A stretch of 64,000 nt of DNA from Chrysomallon squamiferum (GCA_012295275.1 CM022672.1:2887443-2951442), one strand, 5' to 3'. Counted from the stretch's first letter, positions 1 through 15,435 are shown. The notes: generated by a model not told the origin, from the sequence alone. Translations and numbers: made by a program.

Positions 1-247
1 TAAGATTAAAACCGATTCTGCTTGACCCATGATCTATGCCGTGTGTGACATACCTAATTGTTTTCCGATTATTTTTACTTTCACCGTCCTTCTAATAGAT
101 ACTTCCAAAAGCAAACACCATCATGAAATTCTGGTCGATATTCTTAATAAAACATCTCTACGTTCAGTCTGGATGGGACGATTGCTTCAGCACTGAAACA
201 TCCATTTGTTTCATCGATTGACCTACTATGCCACTGACTCCAAATCG
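1..247. other. Left-edge unique sequence
   Basis: This is moderately AT-rich, high-complexity DNA before the satellite array. The only open frame here (minus, 144-338) runs into the satellite and has no supporting signal. I see no gene, promoter or repeat in it. Confidence 0.5.
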
Positions 248-905
248 CCTTTCTCTTCGCTAAGATTTTGGGGGTAACTCGAATAACATTAAGTCGTCTT
301 TTTCTTCGCCAGTTTTCTAAGATTCTTGGGTAACTCAAGTAACATTAAGTCATCTTTTTCTTCGCCAATTTTCTAAGATGCTTGGGTAACTCAAGTAATA
401 TTAAGTCATCTTTTTCTTCGCCAGTTTTCTAAGATTCTTGGGTAACTCAAGAACATTAAATCGTCTTTTTCTTCGCCAGTTTTCTAAGATTCTTGGGTAA
501 CTCAAGTAACATTAAGTCGTCTTTTTCTTCGCCAGTTTTCTAAGATTTTTGGGTAACTCAAGTAATATTAAGTCATCTTTTTCTTCGCCAGTTTTCTAAG
601 ATTCTTGGGTAACTCAAGAACATTAAATCGTCTTTTTCTTCGCCAGTTTTCTAAGATTCTTGGGTAACTCAAGTAACATTAAGTCGTCTTTTTCTTCGCC
701 AGTTTTCTAAGATTTTTGGGTAACTCAAGTAATATTAAGTCGTCTTTTTCTTCGCCAGTTTTCTAAGATTCTTGGGTAACTCAAGTAACATTAAGTTGTC
801 TTTTTCTTCGCCAGTTTTCTAAGATTCTTGGGTAACTCAAGAACATTAAATCGTCTTTTTCTTCGCCAGTTTTCTAAGATTCTTGGGTAACTCAAGTAAT
901 AACAA
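248..905 (+). repeat. 55/56-bp satellite, about 11-12 units
   Basis: The unit is 55-56 bp and built around CTTTTTCTTCGCCAGTTTTC followed by TAAGATTCTTGGGTAACTCAA. The phase marker cttcgcc recurs at 304, 360, 416, 471 and 527, and onward to about 880. Units differ by fixed variants: gaacattaaatcg (55 bp), gtaacattaagtcg and gtaatattaagt. The 55-bp variant recurs at 451, 618 and 841, that is 167 bp (three units) and then 223 bp (four units). This points to a trimeric higher-order unit with one extra monomer in the second round. The first unit, from about 248, is shortened. I do not recognise the family. Confidence 0.93.
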
Positions 906-999
906 TCGCTAGAAATTGCGAATATTTTGGGTAGCTGTAATAACACTAAGTCATCTTTTCCCGATCTTGTGTGTTATGTTTTTATCGGTGTTTTTCTGG

Positions 1000-1038
<39 letters not shown>

Positions 1039-1260
1039 ATTTTTATAATTAAATGTTCTGAAAAATAAATGGCCTGTTTAAATGGTGTTTTATTTTCGGG
1101 TAGGACTGTAATAAAAACAAATCATCTTTTCCATTTTGTGTAGGCCTTAGGCTTTTGTAAATGCAATAAAAATAAATGGCTATTTCAGTAATGGTTTAAT
1201 TTCGGGTGACTGGTAAGAGCAAATCATATTTTTTACACTTGTGTGCGCTTAACGTTCTGG
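906..1260 (+). repeat. Decayed satellite units with an embedded poly-T
   Basis: Satellite-like motifs continue with weaker identity: gggtagctgtaataacacta then gtcatcttttcc (about 931-962), cgggtaggactgtaataaaa (about 1098) and cgggtgactggtaagagcaa (about 1203). A run of 33 T lies at 1002-1034. This looks like the eroded flank of the array, in which old units are interrupted by other sequence. Confidence 0.55.
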
Positions 1261-1749
1261 GTGAACATGTTAAAGATATTTAAATTTCGGTCAACTGCAG
1301 TTAAAAGGGCAACACGGCTAAGATTTCAGCTTACGTTCAGTAATGTTCACAGCAATCAATTATTAAAAGAATTCTGAAATAATAGTACGCCATCTTATTT
1401 TTATTCTCCAGCGTCTTAAAGTTTATATCATATAAGCTTTAGCTTCAAGAATCATTGTAAATTGAAGAAGTTTTTGCAGTTTTAGTCTAAGGTTTCTGCA
1501 TTAACATCAAATTGCTCGCGTTCTTTAAAAAGACGTCTATGGTTTCAGGTAATTACACTGATTAAGGTTATTCAGTAAAGAACAGAAATACTTTTCTTTT
1601 CTTCTTTGTTTACGTACTGGTCTCGTAATTATTAATGCTGTATTTGTGTTACAGATTTATAGTCCTTAATGCACTTTATTTACAATGTTCATATAAAAAA
1701 GGAAATCTGATAGAATGTAATTACTGTTATTTTTAATCTGTCTAATGTG

Positions 1750-1750
<1 letters not shown>
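1261..1750. other. Unique AT-rich stretch
   Basis: High-complexity AT-rich DNA with no open frame of note, no repeat structure and no recognisable element. Confidence 0.5.

Positions 1751-1804
<54 letters not shown>
1751..1804 (+). repeat. (TG)n microsatellite
   Basis: About 27 uninterrupted TG dinucleotides. Tracts of this kind can adopt Z-DNA; nothing here shows function. Confidence 0.97.
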
Positions 1805-1805
<1 letters not shown>

Positions 1806-2861
1806 CTATCATTCATTTGACAGGAAAAAGGAAAAGTCATGTAATAGGTTTTAAAATAGTTCTTTTTCTGTTATTTGAGATAATCAGTGTGAATCGACTT
1901 CTGTTTTGAATGAACTTTCTTGAACCTTACATAATAAAAAAGAAAATAATTAATAAAACAGAAAGGCGAAAACTGGAAAAAAAAAAAAAAATTCCATTCA
2001 CGTACACACCGATAATCGTCCTGTTTCTTCGTGAGTATCGTTCACATAACGCACACATCGAGATCTCGTAGAATATCCGATTATCGACCTTTTGCCTCGA
2101 GTTAATCGTCTTTAGAAGCGCACAGATAATTACAAGGAACTTCACAATCCGTGGACGCACACATCGATAAATGACCTCTTCTTTCAGGTGTGTCATTCGT
2201 AGACTACCCAAAACAGAGATCAAATCAGCCAGCAGACAGAATAATTTTCTCTAAAGAGGAATTAAAACCGAGCGATTTTGTTTGTCAGTAACTTCTCGTG
2301 CTGAAAGACTTTTCTCACGCGCCCGAGGCCTCGATGGAGCGGTTAATTAGAAACACGATAAAAGAACCTACGCGCACATCATTCTGTGCCTTCTCTCTTT
2401 ATTTCCTCGAATAAACGGAATATCAACATTTGCCTCGAGTAGAAACACGTAAATGTGTCTAATTAAATAGAGGTAGTGTGACCTTTGAACTCTGGTGTAA
2501 CTGCGAGCACTTTCGCTTAAAACAAGCGAACAATTTTCGTTATTTCCTGCAAGGCAGAGAGAGCGCAAAATAAATAATGAAGGAAAGTGAAAAATAAATG
2601 CAAAACGAAAATAGAGAGAGACTGTTTAATTTTTAGATTATTTCTTTCTGCATTTATTTTTTTTTACGCTCGCAATCTTTAATGTTCTTACAAAATGTCA
2701 CTGATGAAAATAACGAAATAATCAGATAGGTTTTTTTTCACTGTTACTTTCAACGATTTAAAAAAAAAAAATGCTTCTGTACCATGGTAAATATCTACAA
2801 CTGTTCTTTTACAGTCGATATTCTTATAGTTGTGCACAGTCCCCACTCTTTCGTCTTTCTT

Positions 2862-2862
<1 letters not shown>
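1805..2862. other. Non-repetitive stretch, CpG-bearing at 1995-2560
   Basis: After an A-run at 1977-1990 the sequence is high complexity and rich in CpG compared with its surroundings, with recurring short motifs such as cacacatcga and tgcctcgagt (2093 and 2431). The minus-strand frames here (1927-2223 and 2368-2568) have no splice or start support and look like chance. It could be a conserved regulatory stretch, but the sequence alone does not prove this. Confidence 0.4.

Positions 2863-2920
<58 letters not shown>
2863..2920 (+). repeat. (AAT)n microsatellite
   Basis: About 19 uninterrupted TAA/AAT triplets. Read as protein it gives only an asparagine run. Confidence 0.97.
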
Positions 2921-2921
<1 letters not shown>

Positions 2922-3968
2922 TCAAGCAAACAAGCAACCATCCAAATTTGATAGGATCAAAAATAAATGAATAATTAACCAACGAAATAAATAAATAAAT
3001 AAATAAGTTATTGCTAGACCAGATTACAATACATTAACAAGAAAACTAGGAAAGAAAAACAAAATCTGTGTATCTTTTATAAACATTATACTTAACTTTG
3101 TCTGTAAAAATGCTTTCTGTGTGTCTGTCTGTCTGTTATCTCTACGTGGATCTATTTCTTATTGCCACTCCGTCTATAATTTGCTTTCTTCCATTTTTCT
3201 ATGTATCTTTTATTTCTTTCTTCCATTTCTCTAACTGTTTAGTTGTCTGTCTGTTTATCTCTCTGTCTATCAGTCAGTTTGTCTGCATGCATGTCTATCA
3301 GTTTTTCTTTCTTCCAAACGTTCCGTGGTCTTCAAATTATTGGCTGCTGCATATCAGTGTTAATCGAAGATCGTTACGTAAATTTAAAAATTGGCTTCTC
3401 GGGAAAAAATCGTCCTCTGGCTTGATGCGTGTATAAAATCATACCAGCAAGTGAGTTGTGTTTTACTCTTTGTTTTCGGATCGATAACAGTAAAACATAT
3501 ATATAGGATAAAAAAATATTTAAAAATAAAATATAGAATGAAAAAGGAGGGAAGAAGAATAAAGAGAAAGAAAGAAAGAAAAAAGCAGGCAGAAATGAAT
3601 GAATTAATAAATATTCTTTGAGCATTTTTTTAATTTTTCACAGAAAAAAGAATTGTTATCTTCATTTGCGTACACACATGATTTTACAACACTGGCTGGA
3701 ACGCGAAAATAGCTCTAAACAGCAGCGAGGAGGACTGACCCTGCGGCGCATCAAACTTCAGATCAACGCTTTATAAACATAATTCACAATCAGCCCAGAC
3801 TTGTTTTGAAGTCAGACAGATCTGCTTTTAACCCAGACAAATGCTGACAGTAATCACGAGCTAAACATGCGTTTTGAGAAGGATTTTATTACAGAAGTCG
3901 ATTACGCAAAGCGACAATGACAATCGTTAATCATTAACATTTTCCTGACTCTTGTAATTTACACGCTC

Positions 3969-3976
3969 TGACGTCA
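3969..3976. promoter_or_regulatory. Perfect CRE palindrome TGACGTCA
   Basis: The eight-base palindrome is the consensus CREB/ATF bZIP site. It lies in a non-repetitive stretch (3680-4060) with several other CpGs. Occupancy is unknown. Confidence 0.4.
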
Positions 3977-4280
3977 GGACGGACAGACGTACATATTCTT
4001 CACAGGTGTGCGACTGACTCGGTGGTACTCGGTTTAACCTGTTAGGTCACGGTTAGTGATAATGCCGGTATATCAGAAACAAAGAAGATATTTCAGTGCT
4101 AAGGAAAATTATTGTTTGAGAATCAGAGAACGAATAACGACAGAAGAAGGAAGAAAGGCAAAAAAAATGATGGAAGAAAAAAGAATTATAAAGAAAAAAA
4201 TGGAAAGGATGAATGGAAAAAGAAACAAAAATTAAGGAATGAGGGGAAAAAAGAAAAAAACAAAGCAAGAACGAGATTAA

Positions 4281-4330
<50 letters not shown>
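4281..4330 (+). repeat. (AAT)n microsatellite
   Basis: About 16 AAT units with one late C interruption, set in A-rich DNA. Confidence 0.95.
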
Positions 4331-4333
<3 letters not shown>

Positions 4334-5461
4334 TAATTTCAAGGGAAACCAGAACAAAATAAAAATTATAAAAAATAAAATAAAAGTAATATAGAAACAA
4401 AATATGCAGAACTAATCGTTTAAACATTGAAACTGATGGACAAAATATGTCAGCTATATCATGCAGTTTGCTGGACCAGTGGACTCGTTGTATTAAACTG
4501 ATGTTTCAACATGGCTGCCTTCCTAGTTCAGTCTCTTCAACCGATGCTGCAAATTAATTATCTTTTTCCTCTTCCGAACAAATCGTTCACATTTGCTGAC
4601 TACACTGAATGCGTTTTCTGAAACTAATAGTCGTGACGACTGCTGAACAAGTGGTCTCAAAATGTTGCATACAGGGTCTACATATGTCAGAAATGTAAAA
4701 CTAGCAATTTGCAGCCCGTCACGATAGAAATGAAACGTTTCTAAATCAGACCTTTCCTTCGCACCACGCTGTTCTGCTGAATAAAACATTAACACACTCG
4801 ATTGCTTAACGAAACATCTTTCTCTTTGTGGAAAACAATTCTTTATTTTTGCACCATCCATTTTACGTCAGACGAACTTAACTTAAATAGCATTTTTATT
4901 GATTGAAACCCCTATACTATTTCTGTGCTGTGTGATCATTGGGGGTAGAGCCTTGGTGTTAAAACAGCGTTGAGCAAATTGGCCAGCTGAAGAGTAGCAA
5001 GTAACAACATAGGGTATACGTAGTGCTGTGTGAACTGTTGTTTGTTTTGAAGGAAAATGTGCACTGTCACTGTACTAATATTCAGATTCACCTAACTGAA
5101 CTATTAAAAGATGGTATATATAATTTAATTTGTTCATGGATATGTTATTGATTTTTACTGCCTGGGGTTACTTAATAACGTGTTAAAAATAGGTAAAACT
5201 ATATTCTGTTTGGCTGATGCATTGATAAGAAAGGTTACGTTAGTCACGATAGTATCTCTGAATTGTAAGTAAATACACATATGCGGATATTATGGATATA
5301 TTCGTATAAATACAGATATATGCATATGGATGCATACACACCTACACCGCATATATGCACATAAATGCTGGCAGTAACATTAAATGTAATGTAGTTCAAA
5401 CTATTCGAAAAAAATCTTTGTCCATATGACTGCTCTATTATGTGTGGGTGGGTGTGTGTAC

Positions 5462-6176
<715 letters not shown>

Positions 6177-6440
6177 CAAAAAAAAGAACAAAACAGTTCA
6201 ACTAATATTTGTCGAATTTCTAGAAAGTGAAGCGATGCATATAAAATTTGTTTATTTACGTACCTTCTGTATTAAGAATATGGATGACGATAACTAATAA
6301 TTCACAATTTTCAAAGAAGTAAAGATGTACTTACCTGAAAAGAAAAAGAAAACAAAATTAGTTCAGAGTAAACAAACAAAATGGAAAGTCTATATATTTG
6401 TGTATATGTGTGTGTATAATATAACATATATAAATAGGAA

Positions 6441-7284
<844 letters not shown>

Positions 7285-7507
7285 AACTGTCTGCTGCATG
7301 TATGTTCTCAGTATTTTGAATGCCCACATTATTTGTTCATCCTTTACACATTTCAACAATCAGTACATTTCCCTCCGAGGCATAAGGCTTAAAATAATGA
7401 ATAGCATCAGAAATTCTGCGAAAAACAGCCATTAACTATGAAATCCATGTCTACTTAGTGCTGGACTTTTTCACATGCAAAACTCTGCAGTAATGATCAA
7501 TACTTTG

Positions 7508-7590
7508 AGAGCTTTCGAAGATCCAATTATTTTGAAGTATAATAATTTTTAACAAGCTTAAATATTGAGCTTTAAGACTTCGAAAGCTCT
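7508..7590. repeat. 13-bp perfect inverted repeat, 57-bp loop
   Basis: AGAGCTTTCGAAG at 7508-7520 is exactly reverse-complementary to CTTCGAAAGCTCT at 7578-7590. Each arm contains TTCGAA. It could be a small hairpin or the remains of a terminal inverted repeat; I found no target-site duplication around it. Confidence 0.6.
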
Positions 7591-8947
<1,357 letters not shown>

Positions 8948-10048
8948 CAAAAGAGACTATATCTCTTTTTCTATATGTCTGAATCTCCATAATCATTTAT
9001 TTATGCATTCACTACTCACCATTTCTGCCACTCTCGGCTTACTCAGATTTATATAATTTCCTTAGTTTTACGCATTCCAGTGTGTAATTTTTGGATATCA
9101 AAGGTCGTGCTAAGTTAGAGGTAATAATGAGAAAGAGTAATGTTTAAAGCTTACATCCTGCCAGCCGTATAATATACATCTGTATATATGAGGTGCACGT
9201 TGACTCTTTCGTTATGTGAGGCAGAGGGGTTGGTTTACCTAACAATGCTTGTCACTTACAACGTTATATTTTTATTTTATTTTTGAATATTATTACTTGA
9301 TTGTTTTCAGCAGTCCTATCTGTATTCTGTGAGACAATCGTTTATTTTCTTTTTTTCCACGTTTGCTTTTTTTTTTTTCTCTTTTCTTTCAAGTTACACG
9401 TGAATATGGGATAATTACTGATTTGTGAAAGATTGGCTTCATGGGCTGTTGACTATACATTTCATAAACATATAAGCCAGATCTGATAGACAGTTATATT
9501 AACAGTTATATGTAATAGACAGAGACCCTTCCCGATTTTGAATTGAAGAAGGTAATGGTGATGAGATTATTATGATAATAACGAATTTGATGATGATGAT
9601 GATTATTATTATTATTATTATAACGAATCTGATGATGATAATTACGATACCTTTGCACTGCTGCTGCTGATGATGATCATGATGACTTCAACAACAACAA
9701 CAACAAAGGAAGATGACGCATTAGGATACCACACGCTGCAGTATGTTTACTTAGACCGTTATCAAATTATTACCCATTATCCGATTTACTGTTTTGCTTG
9801 TTTGTTGTTTTTTTACGTTACAAATGCCGTCTGCTGTAAAATCGTTATTTCTGATGTTTTGATCCCGTTACAAGGACGATGAAGCCACCTACTGACCTTG
9901 TTTCTTGTCTCACTAACAGCCCCATGCGAAAAAACAATCTAAATGGAAATAAGACGAGTTTGGCGCGTCTTGTCCGAAGACGTTTTGTTGGAAGTAAAAC
10001 ATTAGTTTGTCATTAATGGGACGAAATGTCTGTTGTTTTCTTAATGGT

Positions 10049-10080
<32 letters not shown>

Positions 10081-10483
10081 TAATTTATAAACGTTGATGC
10101 TGTTAAGAACAACAGTAAGCTGTGGAAAGAGATGTTATTTGTTTGTGGATAGCAAAGCATCGTAATGAAGTTTTTTTTATCTGTTTACAAAATTGTGAGA
10201 ATCATGAGATTAGCAGATGTCTTTGTCTCTGTTCTTTTTTTTTGTTTTTCCTTTTTTGCACACTGCATACGTCTACAACATATGTACGCGTAAATACATA
10301 CCTGCTTACATACATAATACATACATACGTATATACACACACACATACACATTGTTGTTGTTGTTGTCGTTGTGTTTTTCGTTTTCTTAAATTGTGATTA
10401 TTTTTTAAATAAAAGATTTCCGAAAAAGCACTTTCCATCAACAACAACAGCATAAATAACAACAACAACAATAATTCCAAGAC
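8948..10483. other. AT-rich non-coding stretch
   Basis: Mostly unique. There is a small internal duplication of gataataacgaat-type sequence with GAT/ATT runs at 9565-9645. A 30-T run ends at about 10079, and ACAT/GTT simple sequence lies at 10300-10375. The frames seen here are simple-sequence artefacts. Confidence 0.5.
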
Positions 10484-10553
10484 TAATAATAATAATAATA
10501 ATAATAATAATTATTATTATTATTATTTATTATTATTATTGTTATTATTATAA
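10484..10553. repeat. (AAT)n-(ATT)n inverted block
   Basis: An AAT run at 10484-10510 passes directly into an ATT run to 10553, so the two halves are reverse-complementary and could form a hairpin or cruciform. Confidence 0.9.
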
Positions 10554-10859
10554 TGACTGCAGTCACGTTGATGATAATAAAGAAATAAATAAATTAAACA
10601 ACAATAATAAATAAAATAAATATACTCGAATTCTATATTTTCAGTCAGACATGGTTTCAACGTTACTTTCTAATGATTAAAAGCAGCACTGAACTGGATA
10701 CAAGTCAGACCTTGTTTTTCGTACACGTATAATTTGGTTTTGATTACTATACTTACATCTTTGTCTGTTCTAGCACGTAATTATCACTTCTCACTTCAAC
10801 TGCTTATTACTGAACTGAAAAATCTGCCATCTCTGTTGTTTTTCACTGTGTGTCACACA

Positions 10860-10995
10860 ATGACATCAGACATTTTTGTTTTGCTGCTACTACAATACCT
10901 CTGACAGCGAAACTACCCCATGACGTTATCGGTTTGGCCTAATGACGTAACAATAAAAATTCACCCTTGACTTATGACCTGACGACGTCACAATA
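10860..10995. promoter_or_regulatory. Cluster of TGACG-type half-sites
   Basis: Within about 130 bp are tgacatca (10860), atgacgttat (about 10920), aatgacgtaac (about 10940) and gacgacgtcac (about 10981). These are CREB/ATF-like half-sites by consensus. Function is inferred only from the clustering. Confidence 0.3.
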
Positions 10996-11506
10996 ATGTT
11001 GATTTAATTTTAAGGTAGGTTAGAACTGTGAATATTATTATGTTGTTATTATTATTATTATTATTATAATTATTGTTATTATTATTATTCACTACTGATT
11101 TATCATTTAACAGATTTTTAAAATCACTTACGTTACACAGAAAGGAATACATATACTGTGAAAAAGAAACCCTTGGGTACAAGTTGGATTGGAACATAGC
11201 CCATTGGTGGTACATCGAGGAATGATCCTGTATGCCCACAGCACATAGGCTGATTTTTCTTCTTTTAACAAATATTCGTCAAATTCACTTTAGTGGAAAT
11301 ACAAAGCTTCCATCAATGAATTCTCTATTTTAATTCGCGTATTCTGTTTTGTTTGTTTGTTTGTTTGTTTTTTTGTTGTTTTTTTTTTAAATTCTTTTTA
11401 AGAAAACTCATTTCACAAATTGGGGAGAGGGCTTCAACATTTTGGTTTATATAATTATCAATCTGTATCAACCACAAATGTTTGTCCAGTTCCTCAGAGT
11501 TTTCCT

Positions 11507-11575
<69 letters not shown>

Positions 11576-12451
11576 TAACAATAATAATAATAAATAAATA
11601 AATATATAAATTTTAAAAATCCTGATCCGCCCCTGATTTCTGATATTAAGTAGGAGTTTCTCGTCCCGCTATTTGTCAGAAGATGAAAGTAAGATGAAAG
11701 TAAAATGACGAGATAACTGCAGCATAAAGACAGAACAATTTCAGCAGAATGTCAGCATAACAATGTAATTGGTGTCTCTTTGGGTGATCCAGACCCTGCA
11801 GTTATAGTGGTTTTTTTGTTTTGTTTTTTTTAAATAATAATTTGACCTTTAAAACTATATAATACAGAAATACTGTCCATTAATATGTCTTGCTTTCTTT
11901 CTTTATTTATTTCTTTATTTGATTTCTTTATTTGTTTGCTTGTTTTATTTGCTTATTTGCTTATTTATATTATATTATATTATATTATATTTATCTGTTT
12001 GTTTGTTTCTTTCTTTCTTACTTTGTTTCTTTATTTACTCAATTAACTAGTTAGATATTTGTTTTATGTTATATTTCAAAAGGATATTGATTAATTTGAA
12101 TACATTTAATTGGATCGTTGTATCATATCATATCATTCTATTTCCACATTATATACATGACTGCTACTGCTTAATAGCATTGTTCTTTTTGTATTTATTG
12201 TAATATTAACAACAGCTGTGGTACTTATAATAATGACACTAACAACAGGCTTGCTCTAGTCGAAGAGCAGAACTGGAAACATTAATAGCAGCGACAGTAC
12301 GAGTTGTTGCAGCAATAGTGTTAATAATAGCAGTACTAGTAGTTGTAGCAGTAGTAATATTAGTAGTAGTAGTAGTAGTAGTAGTAGCAGTAGTAGAAAC
12401 ACTAGTAGAAGCAGTATTAATAGCAAACTTGATATGGTTGCAGTTACAGCA
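10996..12451. other. Simple-sequence-rich stretch ending in (AGT)n
   Basis: Contents: ATT runs at 11036-11090, GTTT-type sequence at 11340-11390, a 29-A run passing into (AAT)n at 11511-11605, TTTA/TTTC tracts at 11890-12060 with a TATAT pentamer run near 11968-11991, then degenerate AGT/AGC triplets at 12270-12450 that merge into the next minisatellite. No gene. Confidence 0.7.
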
Positions 12452-13180
12452 GCAGTGATATGATTATAGTAACAGTGGTAGCAGTGATATGATTATAGCA
12501 GTAGTGGTCGCAGTGATATGATTATAGCAGTAGTGGTAGCAGTGATATGATTATAGCAGTAGTGGTAGCAGTGATGTGATTATAGGAATAGTGGTAGCAG
12601 TGATATGATTATAGCAGTAGTGGTAGCAGTGATATGATTATAGCAGTAGTGGTAGCAGTGATATGATTATAGTAACAGTGGCAGCAGTGATATGATTATA
12701 GCAGTAGTGGTAGCAGTGATATGATTATAGCAGTAGTGGTAGCAGTGATATGATTATAGAAACAGTGGCAGCAGTGATATGATTATAGCAGTAGTGGTAG
12801 CAGTGATATGATTATAGCAGTAGTGGTAGCAGTGATATGATTATAGCAGTAGTGGTAGCAGTGATATGATTATAGCAGTAGTGGTAGCAGTGATATGATT
12901 ATAGTAACAGTGGCAGCAGTGGAGTGATATGATTATAGCAGTAGTGGTAGCAGTGATATGATTATAGCAGTAGTGGTAGCAGTGATATGATTATAGCAGT
13001 AGTGGTAGCAGTGATATGATTATAGCAGTAGTGGCAGCAGTGATATGATTATAGCAGTAGTGGTAGCAGTGATATGATTATAGCAGTAGTGGTAGCAGTG
13101 ATATGATTATAGTAATAGTGGTAGCAGTGATATGATTATAACAGTAGTGGTAGCAGTGATATGATTATAGTAATAGAGGC
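12452..13180 (+). repeat. 29-bp minisatellite, about 25 copies
   Basis: The unit reads gcagtgatatgattatagca then gtagtggta and repeats every 29 bp (12452, 12481, 12510, 12539 and onward). A subset carries aacagtgg in place of gcagtagtgg, at about 12469, 12671, 12758 and 12903; the last three are spaced 87 and 145 bp (three and five units), a weak higher-order pattern. One unit near 12921 has a 5-bp insertion. The period is not a multiple of three, so no long frame crosses it. It probably grew out of the neighbouring (AGT)n. Confidence 0.95.
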
Positions 13181-14984
13181 ACTAGATATGTGATAATAGG
13201 AGAAACAGATTACAAATCAGAGGCGTCACTCCAAGAGAATGGTAAAGTTTACTCTAACGGAAAATGTACTTTAATGCAGTGCAATTTAACGTTCACAACC
13301 ACTTTGCTAAATTGCTGTCAAGTGCAACAAACAATGAAAATCGCATGAGCCAACCCGAAACACGCCAAACGCATGTACTTTTAGACTGCACGCAGTGGTG
13401 AAAAGTGAACTAATTTATTCAAATATTGCCTGCACGTAAGACACGTGCAGTTGTCGCCTGACAGGCAAATTTCGAAACCAGCTCACTCTAGTATTCGTAC
13501 AAATATCGCCTGCAGGTAGTTTTGAAAACAACTTCAATAGTATTTATGTAAATTATTAAATACGTTAAATTATTTTTACGTCTGTATTTTACTTAAATAT
13601 GATTTTCACAACCAATTGGGTTGACTTTTTAGAAATTTCAGTTTGAATTAAACAGTACTTTCGACATTTATGAACTTAATCTTTTTTAAAACTAAAAATA
13701 AAAAAATAAAAATAAAAAAAAATAAATAAATAATGTTATTCATTGAATTTCACGTTTTGTAGAAATGTATTGCAGTGATCAATAACTTTTTAATTTTTTT
13801 TTTTTTTACATTATGAAATGAGCCAGAAATTTATAGGATAAGAAAAAAAGTAATAGAAAGTAATCAAGGAAAGAATAAGGAAAAACACAGAAAAAACCAA
13901 CGAAAAAACAATGAGCATAGAAGAAAAGAATAAATAAATTATCTATATAACGCCTTTCCACAAACAGTGAAATTTCCTAAAAACAGCTAATCAGACTCAT
14001 TAACACGTTTTTATCTACTGACTCGTCACACTTCACGCACGCAAGCTGAACGCAAACTCCACCAGTTGATCTGGATTTTATGTAATCCGCAAATCAACAC
14101 TTTCAATTAACTGGTCCAGAATAGGCTGCCAGAGAGCACGTATTACGTAATTTACTGATTAAGAAAACAAAACAATACGTCCAGTTAATGACTCCGTTGG
14201 TCGTTTAGTGGTCAATTTGTTACTTATGCTGTCAGCTATCTGACATATTCCTCTCCTGATAATAACTCACAGATTTGCAAGGATCCAGTGCTATATTTTC
14301 AGAACTGACAGTAGCGCAGGTTTTTGTTCTTCCAAGTGTTGGACTCTGTGGTTAAAAGCAGTCAGCGTTTAGCCGCAATATGTCTCAGGATCAGTCCTCC
14401 TAATATACCTGTTCACTTTTCACATAGTGCTCCACAGCTAAAGTATCAAATATCTTTGTATAGGTTTTCCTCTACGATAAGGCACACAAATGATCCCTTC
14501 TTGCTAAAACATTAATACTGAGCGCTTTGTCGTTCGTATCAACATTGTTATATAAAATGCAAAATCGAAACTTCATGAAAGTTAATACTATACATGTATA
14601 TTTATATAAATATTAATCCATATATTTATTGCTAATTTGATGGTGGAGATATCGGATGCTATTACATATTATTAAGAAGAATAAAATGAGATCCGTGGTA
14701 AAATTTGATTATTTTTTATTTATTTATTTATTTATTAATAGTGTATTGTACAGATTGTTTGGCTTTCGTAATTTTATCTCGTAATGAAAACATCGTTGCT
14801 ACCAAACAAATACTTAAATGAAGATTTGCTTCAATATGAATACAGGTATCGAACAAATTATCCGGACTCCATGGGGCCTGAGTCATTCCTAATTTCTGGA
14901 TTTTCTGTTTTTTTTCGTACCAAGGCATCTAAATACGTAAATAATTAGGCATAAACATTTAAAATTAAAAACTGACGATACACA
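13181..14984. other. Unique stretch after the minisatellite
   Basis: High-complexity DNA at 13200-13550 with several cgcctgca-type motifs, A-rich sequence at 13690-13940, further unique sequence at 14000-14520, then AT-rich DNA. The plus frame 14324-14515 and minus frame 14728-14928 have no supporting signals. No gene called. Confidence 0.45.
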
Positions 14985-15200
14985 ACTGTGGCGACTCGAC
15001 ACGTAAACAATGCGGCGAGTGAATGAACGTCACGAGGCTTGAAAGATAAGTTCCGGTCTGGTGAGGACAACACAAGCACGCGCGAACAATGAAAATAGCG
15101 TCGGGAAAAAAACTTCCGGTTTTCCGGATTTCAAGACGCCGGATAATTGGTCCGGTACCTGTAATAACCTTCAGTAGAATGCGGGGTGGGGGGATTCGTA
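14985..15200. promoter_or_regulatory. CpG-rich stretch with an ETS-type site
   Basis: I count about 20 CpGs in roughly 230 bp, above the expectation from its own base content, in a window otherwise poor in CpG. It holds ACTTCCGGT at 15112-15120, the consensus ETS/GABP site, plus ttccggtc (15051), ttccgga and gtccggta. ETS sites in CpG-rich DNA are typical of broad promoters in animals. No exon is visible next to it, and the 66-codon plus frame at 15089-15289 is not convincing. It could also be a fragment of a GC-richer mobile element. Confidence 0.35.
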
Positions 15201-15435
15201 ATGAAAAACAGTATAGTTTCATACCACACTTTCTTAAGAGGAATTTTTATGTAATTAAGCACGTTGCACGGCTTTTAATAATGGATTAACAACAAATGTG
15301 TGTGCATATATATATATACGTATGAAGCTTTGTGTGTGTGTGTGTGTGTGTGAATGTGGATGTATACATACGTATGCATGTGTGCATGAATATAATAAGG
15401 AAAGTGAAAGCATGTAGCTAAAATAACATCGTATG

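Noticed and set aside
4523-4861. 112-codon minus frame without low-complexity sequence
   Set aside because: A few frames of this length are expected by chance in 64 kb of both strands; no donor, acceptor or recognised motif.
12452-13180. Regular repeats as a possible repeat-protein gene
   Set aside because: The 29-bp period shifts frame every unit and no long frame survives.
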